Both the position numbers and the translations under genes were made by a program. Below, piece after piece: positions 19,269-28,565 of a stretch of DNA of 64,000 nt. Source of the stretch: JAYYZW01 sp036339995 (lineage in GTDB: Bacteria > Pseudomonadota > Gammaproteobacteria > Ga0077536); assembly GCA_036339995.1 (NCBI GenBank), contig JAYYZW010000119.1, positions 1 to 64,000 on the forward strand, written 5' to 3'. Position 1 is the first letter of the stretch. Each line of letters starts with the position of its first letter. The notes below the pieces were generated by a model. It saw nothing but the letters and a program-made list of their open reading frames with translations, was not told where the DNA came from and did not search any database.

Positions 19269-20582
19269 TCAATCCTTGTGGATCCGCTGGCGCCAGCGGT
19301 CCGCGCTGGCCTTGAGCTCACGCGTGTCGAGTGTGGTGAGTTGGCCTTGTTGCACGACATGGCGGCCGCCAACCCATACTTCGCTCACCTGGTCGCGGTG
19401 TGCGCCGTAGACGACATGCGATACGGGATCGTAGAGCGGCCGGGCCTCGAACCCGGCGAGATCGATCGCGACGAGATCCGCCAGCTTGCCGTGCTCGATC
19501 GTGCCGAGGAGGTGGTCGAGGCCGAGCGCTTTCGCGCCATTGAGCGTCGCCATGCGCAACGCCGCGGCGGCCGGCAGGGCGCAGGGATCACCGGCAAGGC
19601 CCTTGGCCAGGAGTGACGCGGTGCGCATCTCGCTCAGCATGTCGAGATCGTTATTACTGGCCGCGCTATCGGTACCGCAGGCGACATTGATCCCTTGCGC
19701 CACGAGCTCCGCAACGGGACAAAAGCCGCTGGCGAGCTTGAGGTTGCTTTCCGGGCAATGCACGACATGCGTTCCAGTGCGGCTCAAAATCTCGATCTCC
19801 TCCGAATCCAGCGCAGTCATGTGCACGGCCACCAGGCGAGGTGACTGCAGACCCAGTGCGCCAAGACGTCGCAGGGGCCGCATTTTCGTCGCGGCTAGCG
19901 CGTCGTCGATCTCGCGCTGGGTTTCATGCAGGTGAATGTGAATGGGGAGATCAAGTTCGTTAGATAGGGTCGCGATGCGGCGCAGCGCGTCATCGTCGAC
20001 CGTATAGGGTGAGTGGGGCGCGAACGCGGTCGTGATCAATGGATGTGAGCGAAATCGATCGTGGACTTCTTCTCCTTTACGGAGATATTCGTCAACATTG
20101 TGAGCCCAGGTGCTCGGAAAACCGATCACGATCATCCCGATGACGGCGCGTATACCCGCTTCGACCGCCGCTGCCGCGGCTTCGTCGGGGAAAAAATACA
20201 TGTCGTTGAAGCAGGTCGTACCGCCCAGAAGCATTTCCGCGGCGGCCAGGCGGGTACCTTCGCGCACGAATTCTCGATTGACGAATGACGCCTCGGCCGG
20301 CCAGATGTGCTGTTCCAGCCATTCCATCAGCGGGCGATCGTCAGCCATCCCGCGAAACAAGCTCATCGCCGCGTGCGTGTGTGCGTTGATCAATCCGGGG
20401 ATCAGGACGTGTTCGGTACAGTCGACTTCCACGACCGCATGCGACGGCCGCCGCCAATCGGCGGTGGGTATGATCGAGGTGATGCGCGCGTCGTCGATAA
20501 GGATCGTGTGCCGTTCGTAAACCACGCCTTCTGGTTCGACCGGTATGACCCAACCCGCATGAATCGCCTGCATCGTGTCCAT
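19269..20582 (-). CDS. mtaD: 5-methylthioadenosine / S-adenosylhomocysteine deaminase
   Basis: A 437-residue amidohydrolase of the TRZ/ATZ group. Metal and active-site residues appear in NAHTHAAMSLFRG, FAPHSPYTVDD, IHLHETQRE, HMTALDS and CGTDSAASN. Family members in Pseudomonas deaminate methylthioadenosine to methylthioinosine. The divergent mtnA gene and the phosphorylase at 37.5 kb make that activity likely here. The chosen ATG is 20582; the open frame runs 22 codons further upstream but without a conserved start. Confidence 0.9.
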   Translation of the reverse strand: MDTMQAIHAGWVIPVEPEGVVYERHTILIDDARITSIIPTADWRRPSHAVVEVDCTEHVLIPGLINAHTHAAMSLFRGMADDRPLMEWLEQHIWPAEASFVNREFVREGTRLAAAEMLLGGTTCFNDMYFFPDEAAAAAVEAGIRAVIGMIVIGFPSTWAHNVDEYLRKGEEVHDRFRSHPLITTAFAPHSPYTVDDDALRRIATLSNELDLPIHIHLHETQREIDDALAATKMRPLRRLGALGLQSPRLVAVHMTALDSEEIEILSRTGTHVVHCPESNLKLASGFCPVAELVAQGINVACGTDSAASNNDLDMLSEMRTASLLAKGLAGDPCALPAAAALRMATLNGAKALGLDHLLGTIEHGKLADLVAIDLAGFEARPLYDPVSHVVYGAHRDQVSEVWVGGRHVVQQGQLTTLDTRELKASADRWRQRIHKD

Positions 20583-20650
20583 TGTTGATTCGTTTTCAAG
20601 CCGGCGAGCGCCGGTTGGGCTAAAGTACCACAGACCCGAGGAGAACATAG

Positions 20651-21694
20651 GTGATTAAAACTGTCGACGGCCCCGTCCCCCTTCGCTGGGAAAACGAGCG
20701 GCTCGTGCTGCTCGATCAAACGCGCCTTCCGCACGAGATCGCTTACGTTGAATGTCATTCGGCCGAAGACGTCTGCACCGCCATTCGGACTATGGTGGTT
20801 CGCGGCGCTCCCGCGATAGGTGTCGCCGCGGCCTACGGTGTGGCGCTTGCGGCGCGTCGGCGCTTCAAGGAAGCGGGCGCAGGATGGCGCGAAGCGATGC
20901 AACCGGACATCGACGCTCTGGCGACCTCGCGGCCGACTGCCGTTAACCTGACTTGGGCCCTCAAGTTTATGAGCGATGGGCTAGAGGACCTCGCCACGGA
21001 GCCCTACCCTTTATTACTCGCCCGTGCGCAGACGCTGCATAGAGAAGACGTCGAATCGAACAAAGCGCTCGGAGATTTCGGTGCGCGCCTGATCGCGCCG
21101 CGTTCGGGCGTGCTTACGCACTGCAACGCAGGGGCGTTGGCGACGGCCGGATATGGGACTGCGCTCGGCGTCATTCGCAGCGCATGGCGTGACGGCCGCT
21201 TATCGGAAGTATTCGCGACCGAGACCCGTCCCTGGCTGCAGGGCGCACGACTGACCGCGTGGGAACTCCACAAGGACGGCATCGACCCGATCCTCATCGC
21301 CGACAACGCTGCGGCCTACCTCATGCAGCAGGGACGAATCCATTGGGCCATCACCGGCGCGGATAGAATCGCGGCCAACGGCGATACTGCGAACAAGATT
21401 GGAACCTACGCGCTGGCGACGCTCGCGCGTGCCCACGGTGTGAAATTCATGGTGGCCGCGCCACTGTCGAGCATCGACCGCGACGCTCCGACCGGCGCCG
21501 ATATTCCAATTGAACATCGAGACGCATCGGAGCTTACCCATCTTGCCGGCCGCCCGGTGGCCGCAGCCGGCGTACGCGTACTCAATCCCGTATTCGACGT
21601 TACCCCGGCGCATTTGATCGATGTCCTGACGACCGAAAAAGGGGTCGTCGAGAAGCCCGATCAAGCGGCCGTAGCGCGTCTTTTCGAGCGCTGA
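20651..21694 (+). CDS. mtnA: S-methyl-5-thioribose-1-phosphate isomerase
   Basis: A 347-residue eIF-2B-related isomerase that converts methylthioribose-1-phosphate to methylthioribulose-1-phosphate in methionine salvage. The catalytic Cys lies in LTHCNAGALATAGYGTALG and the catalytic Asp in ITGADRIAANGDTANKIGT. MVVRGAPAIGVAAAYG marks the sugar-binding loop. GTG start at 20651, 9 bases after a GAGGAGA ribosome site. It is divergent from mtaD and directly upstream of gyrA, as in P. aeruginosa. Confidence 0.96.
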   Translation: MIKTVDGPVPLRWENERLVLLDQTRLPHEIAYVECHSAEDVCTAIRTMVVRGAPAIGVAAAYGVALAARRRFKEAGAGWREAMQPDIDALATSRPTAVNLTWALKFMSDGLEDLATEPYPLLLARAQTLHREDVESNKALGDFGARLIAPRSGVLTHCNAGALATAGYGTALGVIRSAWRDGRLSEVFATETRPWLQGARLTAWELHKDGIDPILIADNAAAYLMQQGRIHWAITGADRIAANGDTANKIGTYALATLARAHGVKFMVAAPLSSIDRDAPTGADIPIEHRDASELTHLAGRPVAAAGVRVLNPVFDVTPAHLIDVLTTEKGVVEKPDQAAVARLFER

Positions 21695-21718
21695 GATCGC
21701 GGCGTCGAAAAGGTGCGC

Positions 21719-21761
21719 CGGGGGTCCCCCGCATGCTATAATATGCAGGTCTAGTAGACCT
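21719..21761 (+). promoter_or_regulatory. Candidate gyrA promoter with flanking palindromes
   Basis: A perfect TATAAT lies at 21737-21742. Just upstream is the palindrome CGGGGGTCCCCCG (21719-21731); just downstream is AGGTCTA-G-TAGACCT (21747-21761). No good -35 hexamer is visible at 17 bases. The palindromes could be a transcription factor site, a 5' hairpin in the mRNA, or a DNA-topology sensor. Assignment as promoter is inference. Confidence 0.45.
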
Positions 21762-21800
21762 AGAACTCCCCTTTAAAATCAACTAGTTAAATACACTCTG

Positions 21801-24365
21801 ATGGCCGATATCGCGCGCCAGTTACTGCCGGTCAATATCGAGGACGAGATGCGGCAGTCGTACATGGATTACGCCATGAGCGTAATCGTCGGCCGTGCCC
21901 TTCCGGACGCCCGCGACGGGCTCAAACCGGTGCACCGTCGCGTACTCTACGCGATGCAGGAAGCGAACAATCTCTGGAATCGGCCCTACGTCAAATGCGC
22001 TCGCGTCGTCGGCGAGGTAATGGGTAAATACCATCCCCATGGCGACAGTGCCATCTACGATACCCTGGTCCGTATGGCACAGGATTTTTCCCTGCGCTAC
22101 ACGCTGATCGACGGCCAAGGCAATTTCGGATCGGTCGACGGCGATGCGCCCGCGGCAATGCGTTACACCGAATGCCGACTCGATCGGGTCGCAAGCGAGC
22201 TGCTCGCCGATATCGACATGGAGACGGTCGATTTCGCGCCAAACTACGACGGTAAGGAGCACGAGCCAACGGTTCTGCCTTCGCGTATTCCCAACCTGCT
22301 GGTCAATGGCTCCAGCGGCATCGCTGTCGGCATGGCGACGAACATCGCGCCGCATAATCTGAACGAAGTAATCGACGCCTGCGTCGCCCTGGTCGATGAT
22401 CCGAGCCTCGAAATCGACCAGTTGATGGGCTATATCCCAGGTCCCGATTTCCCCACGGCGGGTATCATCAACGGTTCGGCAGGGATCCGTGAAGCCTATC
22501 GCACGGGCCGCGGGCGAATTTACGTGAGAGCCCGTACCGAGATTGAAGACGCCGATACCGACGCGTCGCGCATCGTCATCTCTGAATTACCGTACCAGGT
22601 TAACAAGGCCCGGCTTATCGAGAAGATCGCGGAACTGGTCAAAGAGAAAAAGATCGAAGGTATTCGACAGGATGGATTGCGCGACGAATCGGACAAGGAC
22701 GGGATGCGCATCGTCATCGAACTCAAGCGTGGCGAGTTGGCAGAAGTGCTGCTCAACAATTTGTACCGGCATACGCAGATGCAATCCGTATTCGGCATTA
22801 ATACCGTTGCGCTCGTCGACGGTCAACCCAAAACGCTCAATTTGCGCGAGCTGCTCGATTGCTTTTTGCGCCACCGCCGTGAGGTCGTTACTCGGCGCAC
22901 CCTGTTCGAACTCGGCAAAGCACGCGATCGCGCCCATGTGCTGGAAGGGCTCGCCGTGGCGCTGGCGAATATCGACGCGATCATCACGCTGATCAAGGCG
23001 TCCCCGACGCCCGCCGACGCGCGCGAGGGCCTGCTAAACCAGGCCTGGGAGCCAGGACTGGTATTGACCATGCTGGAGCGCGCAGGGGCGGACGTATCAC
23101 GGCCCGAGAACCTGCCGCAGGAGTACGGCCTCAAATCCCTCGGCTACCATTTGTCCGAGCGCCAGGCCAAAGAGATTCTCGAGATGCGCCTGCAACGGCT
23201 GACGGCGCTCGAGCAGGACAAGATTCTCGATGAATACCGCGAAGTGCTGGAGCGTATTGACGATCTGCTCGATATTCTGCAGCGGCCCGACCGCTTGATG
23301 CAGGTCATTCGCGATGAATTATTGGAGATTCGCGAGCGCTACGGCGACCCGCGCCGCACTGAAATCGTGGAGATGCAGAAACACCTTTCCCTGGAGGACC
23401 TCATTTCCGAAGAGGACGTGGTCGTGACCTTGTCGCATGCCGGTTACGCAAAATCACAGCCGATCGAGGTCTACCGGTCGCAGCGGCGGGGCGGCAGGGG
23501 CAAGACGGCGACCACTACGAAGGACGAAGATTTTGTCGACAAACTGTTCATTGCCAACACACACGATACATTATTGTGCTTCTCCAACAGCGGTAAACTG
23601 TACTGGTTGAAAGTTTACGAGTTGCCGCAGGCCGGGCGTACTGCGCGTGGACGGCCGCTGGTCAACCTGCTGCCGCTGGCAGACGGCGAGCGCATTACTG
23701 CGGTGCTGCCGATCAAGGAGTTCGATCCGGAATTGTTCGTCGTCATGGCAACCGCGCGTGGCATCATCAAGAAAACCTCGCTGGCGAATTTCTCGCGGCC
23801 CCGCGCCTCGGGCATTATCGCCGTCGATCTCGTCGCCGATGACCGCTTGGTCGGCGTATCGCTGACCCAGGGTGCGAGCGACATCATGCTCGTCAGCTCG
23901 GGCGGCAAGGCCGTTCGATTCTCGGAAACCCACGTTCGACCCATGGGCCGTACGGCACGCGGAGTGCGCGGTATCAAGCTCCGCGAAGGGCAGGAAGTGA
24001 TCGCGCTGATTCCCATTGAGGGCGAGGGCACCATCCTGTTCGCGACGGCCAAGGGTTACGGAAAGCGCACGCGCTATGCGGAATTTCCGCTCAGGGGGCG
24101 CGGCGGCCAGGGCGTGATCGCGATCCAGGCCAACGAGCGCAACGGTGCGGTCGTTGGCGCCGTATCGGTTGCAGAAGATGACGAAATCATGCTGATCAGT
24201 GACGGCGGCATCCTGGTAAGAACGCCGGTCGAAGGCATTTCAATCATCGGCCGTATTACTCAGGGTATCCGACTGATAGCCCTGGGCGAGGGAGAGCAGC
24301 TCGTTGGGGTTGAACCCATCGCCGATCTCAATGGCAACGACGAAGCCGCTGAAGAAGCCGATTAG
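21801..24365 (+). CDS. gyrA: DNA gyrase subunit A
   Basis: An 854-residue type II topoisomerase subunit that breaks and reseals DNA with GyrB. The active-site tyrosine is Tyr122 in AAMRYTECRL. The quinolone region reads GDSAIYDT, so Ser83 and Asp87 (E. coli numbering) have the susceptible form. The C-terminal wrapping domain starts after the GyrA box QRRGGRGK and has six blade repeats. ATG start at 21801. In many relatives serC follows; here pheA follows directly. Confidence 0.98.
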   Translation: MADIARQLLPVNIEDEMRQSYMDYAMSVIVGRALPDARDGLKPVHRRVLYAMQEANNLWNRPYVKCARVVGEVMGKYHPHGDSAIYDTLVRMAQDFSLRYTLIDGQGNFGSVDGDAPAAMRYTECRLDRVASELLADIDMETVDFAPNYDGKEHEPTVLPSRIPNLLVNGSSGIAVGMATNIAPHNLNEVIDACVALVDDPSLEIDQLMGYIPGPDFPTAGIINGSAGIREAYRTGRGRIYVRARTEIEDADTDASRIVISELPYQVNKARLIEKIAELVKEKKIEGIRQDGLRDESDKDGMRIVIELKRGELAEVLLNNLYRHTQMQSVFGINTVALVDGQPKTLNLRELLDCFLRHRREVVTRRTLFELGKARDRAHVLEGLAVALANIDAIITLIKASPTPADAREGLLNQAWEPGLVLTMLERAGADVSRPENLPQEYGLKSLGYHLSERQAKEILEMRLQRLTALEQDKILDEYREVLERIDDLLDILQRPDRLMQVIRDELLEIRERYGDPRRTEIVEMQKHLSLEDLISEEDVVVTLSHAGYAKSQPIEVYRSQRRGGRGKTATTTKDEDFVDKLFIANTHDTLLCFSNSGKLYWLKVYELPQAGRTARGRPLVNLLPLADGERITAVLPIKEFDPELFVVMATARGIIKKTSLANFSRPRASGIIAVDLVADDRLVGVSLTQGASDIMLVSSGGKAVRFSETHVRPMGRTARGVRGIKLREGQEVIALIPIEGEGTILFATAKGYGKRTRYAEFPLRGRGGQGVIAIQANERNGAVVGAVSVAEDDEIMLISDGGILVRTPVEGISIIGRITQGIRLIALGEGEQLVGVEPIADLNGNDEAAEEAD

Positions 24366-24423
24366 GTCTACACCGCCCGCAGGGTGGCCGCGGACTCGAA
24401 TTCCTGGATCGGGGTAAGGATTC

Positions 24424-25509
24424 ATGTCGTCTGATCAGCACATCAGCAATTTACGAAATGACATCGACGCGATCGATGACGAGCTCGTAGGTTTGTTGAA
24501 CCGCCGTGCAGCGCTCACGATTGAAGTGGGTGAGATAAAGCGTGCTGGCGACGGCGAGGCGCAGTTTTATCGCCCTGAACGCGAAGCGCAAATATTGCGG
24601 CGACTGTTGCAAAGCAATGCGGGTCCGATTTCGGACGAAGATCTGGCGAGGCTGATGCGCGAGATCATTGCGACCTGCCTCTCGCTCGAGCAGGGATTGC
24701 GCATCGCCTATCTCGGTCCGGAAGGGACTTTTACCCATCTAGCCTTGCTCAAGCATTTCGGCGGCGCGGTAGAACCGATCGCCGTGACCAGCATCTCGGA
24801 AGTGTTCCGTGAAGTCGAGGCGCGCGCGAGTGACTATGGCGTTGTTCCCGTGGAAAATTCCCTCGAAGGCTCGGTGAACCAAACGCTCGACTGCCTGGGC
24901 GAATCAAGCTTGGTGATCTGTGGCGAAATCATTCTTCCCGTGCACCACCAGCTTCTAAGTACGGAAGCCGCGCTCCACGATATTCAGCGGGTGTATGCGC
25001 ATGAACAGGCATTGGCACAGTGTCGCGCCTGGCTCGATCGGAATCTGCCGGGTGCCGAACGCTCAGCACTCAGCAGTAATGCCGCCGCCGCCGAACGCGC
25101 GCGAAGCGAATCAGGCGCTGGCGCGATTGCGAGCAAGCAGGCGGGAGAACAGTACGGGCTCGATGTGCGCGCATCAAACATCGAAGATCATCCGCAGAAC
25201 ACGACGCGATTTGCGGTACTCGGGCGTTCCATACCTCAGGCGACGGGGGAGGACGTGACCTCGATCATGTTCAGCATGCCGAACGAGCCGGGCGCTCTTC
25301 ATAGCCTCTTGAGCGTGCTTGCGGCGGCGGGGATCAGCATGTCGCGTATCGAATCACGCCCGAAGCGCACGGGCGATTGGGACTATTTGTTTTTCGTGGA
25401 TCTGCTCGGTCATTGCAATGATGCCGATATCGCCTCGGCGCTGAGTGAAATGGAATCCCGTGCAGCACTGTTCAAGGTGCTCGGCAGCTGCCCACGAGCG
25501 ATAGTTTGA
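24424..25509 (+). CDS. pheA: Bifunctional chorismate mutase / prephenate dehydratase
   Basis: A 361-residue P-protein for phenylalanine synthesis. Residues 1-90 form an AroQ chorismate mutase domain (IDAIDDELVGLLNRRAALTI). Residues 95-270 form prephenate dehydratase (IAYLGPEGTFTH, VPVENSLEGSV, and the TRF motif in NTTRFAVLG). Residues 275-360 are an ACT domain (NEPGALHSLLSVLA, SRIESRP) that normally binds phenylalanine for feedback inhibition. No leader peptide or attenuator was seen in the 58-base gap after gyrA. Confidence 0.97.
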   Translation: MSSDQHISNLRNDIDAIDDELVGLLNRRAALTIEVGEIKRAGDGEAQFYRPEREAQILRRLLQSNAGPISDEDLARLMREIIATCLSLEQGLRIAYLGPEGTFTHLALLKHFGGAVEPIAVTSISEVFREVEARASDYGVVPVENSLEGSVNQTLDCLGESSLVICGEIILPVHHQLLSTEAALHDIQRVYAHEQALAQCRAWLDRNLPGAERSALSSNAAAAERARSESGAGAIASKQAGEQYGLDVRASNIEDHPQNTTRFAVLGRSIPQATGEDVTSIMFSMPNEPGALHSLLSVLAAAGISMSRIESRPKRTGDWDYLFFVDLLGHCNDADIASALSEMESRAALFKVLGSCPRAIV

Positions 25510-25519
25510 GCATCGACCG

Positions 25520-26473
25520 GTGCGTGTACGCCGAACCAGTCAGGTGATCGACACACTGGTCATCATCGGGGTGGGCCTCATCGGCGGTTCCCTGGCGCGG
25601 GCCTTGCGGCGGTCCGGCGTGGTCGGCGAGATCGTCGGCGTCGGACGCAGCGCGGCGAACCTCGAGGCGGCAGTCGATCTAGGCGTGGTCGATCGGTTTG
25701 AGTTCGATGCCGCCAAAGCGGTTAGAGGCGCGGACATGGTGGTGGTCGCCGTAACGCTTGGTGCCTCGGCTGAAATTCTCGAAACTATCGGCCCGGCCCT
25801 CGACGAAAACACCTTCGTGACCGATGTCGGGTCGACCAAGTTGAGCGTCGTGGTGTCGGCGCGAGCGGCGCTCGGCGCACGGTTTCCAAACTTCGTCCCA
25901 GGCCATCCGATCGCCGGCACCGAACTGAGTGGCGTGAAAGCCTCCTTTGCCGAACTCTTTGAAGATCACAAGGTGATTTTGACGCCGCTGCCGGAAACGC
26001 GCGAGGAGGCCCTGCATGCCGTGGCCTCTCTGTGGCGCGCAACAGGCGCCTCGGTGGTCGAGATGGACGCCGCTCATCACGACCAGGTGCTCGCGGCCAC
26101 GTCGCATTTGCCGCATCTGCTCGCCTATACGCTGGTCGATATGCTGGCCGCGGCGGAGGATTCCGGCGAGATATTCAAATTCGCGGCGGGCGGGTTTCGC
26201 GATTTCACGCGCATCGCTTCGAGTAATCCCGAGATGTGGCGCGATATCATCCTGGCCAACCGCGAGGCGGTGTTGCCATTATGCGAGGTATATGCGGATC
26301 GGTTCGGGGCGCTCAGGCGGGCGATCGAAGCGGGAGACGGTGCCGCCCTCGAGGCAATCTTCGAGCGGGCCAAGGATGTCCGCGACCGATCATTTATTTC
26401 CCCGCACCCGTCCAACTGGCCGGTTGGACGGGTGCGGTACGGGCGCTCAGGCGGTGGAGACGGCGATCAATAA
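25520..26473 (+). CDS. tyrA: Prephenate dehydrogenase
   Basis: A 317-residue NAD(P)-dependent dehydrogenase for tyrosine synthesis. The Rossmann fingerprint VIIGVGLIGGSLARAL is at the N-terminus. The catalytic His segment is PNFVPGHPIAGTE, and HHDQVLAATSHLPHLLAY and AAGGFRDFTRIASSNPEMW are family motifs. GTG start at 25520; a second GTG at 25544 is also plausible. In Pseudomonas this domain is fused to AroA, but here the genes are separate and overlap by about 20 bases in different frames. The last codons lie in a strong hairpin. Confidence 0.94.
   Translation: MRVRRTSQVIDTLVIIGVGLIGGSLARALRRSGVVGEIVGVGRSAANLEAAVDLGVVDRFEFDAAKAVRGADMVVVAVTLGASAEILETIGPALDENTFVTDVGSTKLSVVVSARAALGARFPNFVPGHPIAGTELSGVKASFAELFEDHKVILTPLPETREEALHAVASLWRATGASVVEMDAAHHDQVLAATSHLPHLLAYTLVDMLAAAEDSGEIFKFAAGGFRDFTRIASSNPEMWRDIILANREAVLPLCEVYADRFGALRRAIEAGDGAALEAIFERAKDVRDRSFISPHPSNWPVGRVRYGRSGGGDGDQ
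26402..26437 (+). other. Perfect 15-bp hairpin in the tyrA 3' end, 16 bases before the aroA start
   Basis: Arms CCGCACCCGTCCAAC (26402-26416) and GTTGGACGGGTGCGG (26423-26437) pair perfectly around the 6-base loop TGGCCG. It encodes part of the TyrA C-terminus, and no U-tract follows, so it is not a standard terminator. It could control translation or mRNA stability at the tyrA/aroA boundary. Confidence 0.8.
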
Positions 26474-27761
26474 GCTGACCGTGCAGGCGGGCGGTCGCCT
26501 GACGGGCGAGGTTGCACTTCCGGGTGACAAATCCTTGTCGCATCGCGCGGTCATGCTGGGCGCGCTCGCGGACGGTCCGTGCCGGGTACGATCCTGTCTG
26601 CTGGGGGACGACGTGCGGGCTACGGTCAGTGCCTTGGAGGCCATGGGAGTTGAGATCGAAATCGGCAACGATCAGATCCTCACCGTCCATGGTGTCGGGG
26701 TCGACGGCTTGAACGCGCCGCGCGTGGCACTCGATCTTGGAAATTCCGGGACGTCGATGAGGCTTCTGTCCGGGATCGTGGCCGGCGCCGGCATCGCCGC
26801 TACCCTTATCGGCGACGCGTCCTTGAGTACACGGCCGATGAAGCGCGTCGCCGATCCGCTCAGGCGCATGGGCGCCCGAATCGAAACCTCGGCCGACGGG
26901 ACGCCGCCACTGCGGATAGCAGCCGCGGGATTGCTGAAGGGGATCGACTATGCGGTGCCCATGGCGAGCGCCCAGATCAAATCAGCGGTGCTGCTCGCGG
27001 GTCTTCTAGCGTCAGGCACGACGCGTGTGTCGGAGCCGGCGCCTACGCGCGACCACACCGAACGCATGCTGGAGGCTTTCGGCGTTAAACTTTCCCGCGA
27101 AGGTCCGTGGATCGGGATATGCGGCGGACAGCGCTTGCAGGCGGTTGATATCACGATACCCGCCGATATTTCGTCTGCCGCGTTCTTTATCGTCGGCGCG
27201 GCGATTGCGGAGGGCAGCCGGCTGGTCTTGCCCGGCGTGGGCGTAAATCCGACCCGCACCGGCGTCATCGACATCCTGCGGGAAATGGGGGCGGACATCG
27301 CCCTCGACTCGCGGCGTTCCTACGGCGCTGAGCCGGTCGCCGATATATCGGTTACAGGCTCCGTACTGGATGGCATTCGTATTCCGCCCGAATCCGTGTC
27401 GCTTGCCATCGACGAATTCCCGGCGATATTCGTGGCCGCAGCCTGTGCGCGTGGTCAAACAGTCCTGCGTGGCGCCGAGGAACTGCGGCACAAGGAAAGC
27501 GACCGTATTGTGATCATGGCCGAAGGCCTGCGTCAGCTCGGTGTCGCCGTGGAAACATTCGACGACGGCATCGCGATCGAAGGCGGTGAACTGACTGGTG
27601 GCGAGGTCGATGCACACGGCGACCACCGCGTCGCGATGGCGTTCGCCATGGCGGCGCTGCGCGCGAGCGGGCCGATCAGCATTCGCAATGCCGCGGCCAT
27701 CGCTACCTCCTTCCCGGCGTTTGCCGAGACGGCGCGGAACGCCGGATTGCGCGCGGCCTGA
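26454..27761 (+). CDS. aroA: 3-phosphoshikimate 1-carboxyvinyltransferase (EPSP synthase)
   Basis: A 435-residue enzyme joining PEP to shikimate-3-phosphate. Signatures are LPGDKSLSHRAVMLGAL near the N-terminus, DLGNSGTSMRLLSG (PEP-binding loop) and RGAEELRHKESDR. The residues fit the class II, Agrobacterium CP4-type pattern more than the E. coli type, judged by eye. I chose the GTG at 26454 as the closest start before the conserved LTVQAG segment; the frame is open for another 440 bases upstream inside tyrA. Two bases separate its stop from the cmk start. Confidence 0.95.
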   Translation: METAINKLTVQAGGRLTGEVALPGDKSLSHRAVMLGALADGPCRVRSCLLGDDVRATVSALEAMGVEIEIGNDQILTVHGVGVDGLNAPRVALDLGNSGTSMRLLSGIVAGAGIAATLIGDASLSTRPMKRVADPLRRMGARIETSADGTPPLRIAAAGLLKGIDYAVPMASAQIKSAVLLAGLLASGTTRVSEPAPTRDHTERMLEAFGVKLSREGPWIGICGGQRLQAVDITIPADISSAAFFIVGAAIAEGSRLVLPGVGVNPTRTGVIDILREMGADIALDSRRSYGAEPVADISVTGSVLDGIRIPPESVSLAIDEFPAIFVAAACARGQTVLRGAEELRHKESDRIVIMAEGLRQLGVAVETFDDGIAIEGGELTGGEVDAHGDHRVAMAFAMAALRASGPISIRNAAAIATSFPAFAETARNAGLRAA

Positions 27762-27763
27762 CG

Positions 27764-28444
27764 GTGCTTGACAGGGTTCCGGTCATCACCATCGACGGCC
27801 CTAGCAGCAGTGGCAAGGGCACCCTCGCCCGACTCGTCAAGAGCTGGCTCGGTTGGCATCTGCTGGATTCCGGTTCGCTCTACCGCCTGGTCGCGCTCGA
27901 GGCGCGGCGTGGCGGCACCGATTTCGAAGACGAAGCGGCCCTCGCCGCCGTGGCCGGCAGGCTCCGCGCCGAATTCGTCGATGAGAAGGCGGAAACAAAG
28001 CTAGTACTCCGCGGCCGCGATGTCACCGACGAGCTGCGCTCCGAAGCGTGCGGCACGGACGCTTCTAGCCTGGCGGCCTACCCCGCGGTGCGGGCGGCCC
28101 TGTTGGAGCGCCAGCGGGCATTTCTCGAACCGCCCGGCTTGGTCGCGGACGGGCGCGACATGGGCACGGTCGTTTTTCCCCATGCCGACCACAAGATCTA
28201 CCTCACCGCGAGCACCGAGGAACGTGCCCGAAGGCGCTATAAGCAGTTGAAACAAAAAGGAATGAGTGTTAACCTCGCGCAGCTTTTGGGGGACATTGCT
28301 GAGCGTGATCGACGGGATAAACAACGTACGGTTTCCCCACTAAAGCCCGCAACCGACGCCGTCCTCCTCGACACGACCCGACTGGACGTATCCGCAGTAG
28401 AGGATCAGATAAAGCGTCTGGTGCGCGATATCGGTCTAGCCTAA
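27764..28444 (+). CDS. cmk: Cytidylate kinase
   Basis: A 226-residue kinase that phosphorylates CMP and dCMP. The P-loop is ITIDGPSSSGKGTLARL. The CMP-binding parts are LLDSGSLYRLVAL and VADGRDMGTVVFP, and the lid segment is SLRLRGRD-like in VLRGRDVTDELR. GTG start at 27764, two bases after aroA. The aroA-cmk-rpsA-ihfB order is standard for gammaproteobacteria. Confidence 0.96.
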   Translation: MLDRVPVITIDGPSSSGKGTLARLVKSWLGWHLLDSGSLYRLVALEARRGGTDFEDEAALAAVAGRLRAEFVDEKAETKLVLRGRDVTDELRSEACGTDASSLAAYPAVRAALLERQRAFLEPPGLVADGRDMGTVVFPHADHKIYLTASTEERARRRYKQLKQKGMSVNLAQLLGDIAERDRRDKQRTVSPLKPATDAVLLDTTRLDVSAVEDQIKRLVRDIGLA

Positions 28445-28565
28445 AGTACGCGATTTAAGCGTCCGACGCCGGATTGCCCATTAACACGACTAGGAGACGA
28501 GGACGTCTGAACTGAGCGAGTGGTGAGTGCGCCGCGGCAGAACAGACATTCGGTTTGTAAATACT

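Noticed and set aside
26016..26453. Longer AroA protein starting inside tyrA
   Set aside because: The frame is open, but residues before the LTVQAG segment are Arg/Ser-rich shadow sequence of tyrA and not conserved.
25520..27761. TyrA-AroA fusion as in Pseudomonas
   Set aside because: The two genes are in different frames with stop codons in between; no single base change was needed to explain either gene.
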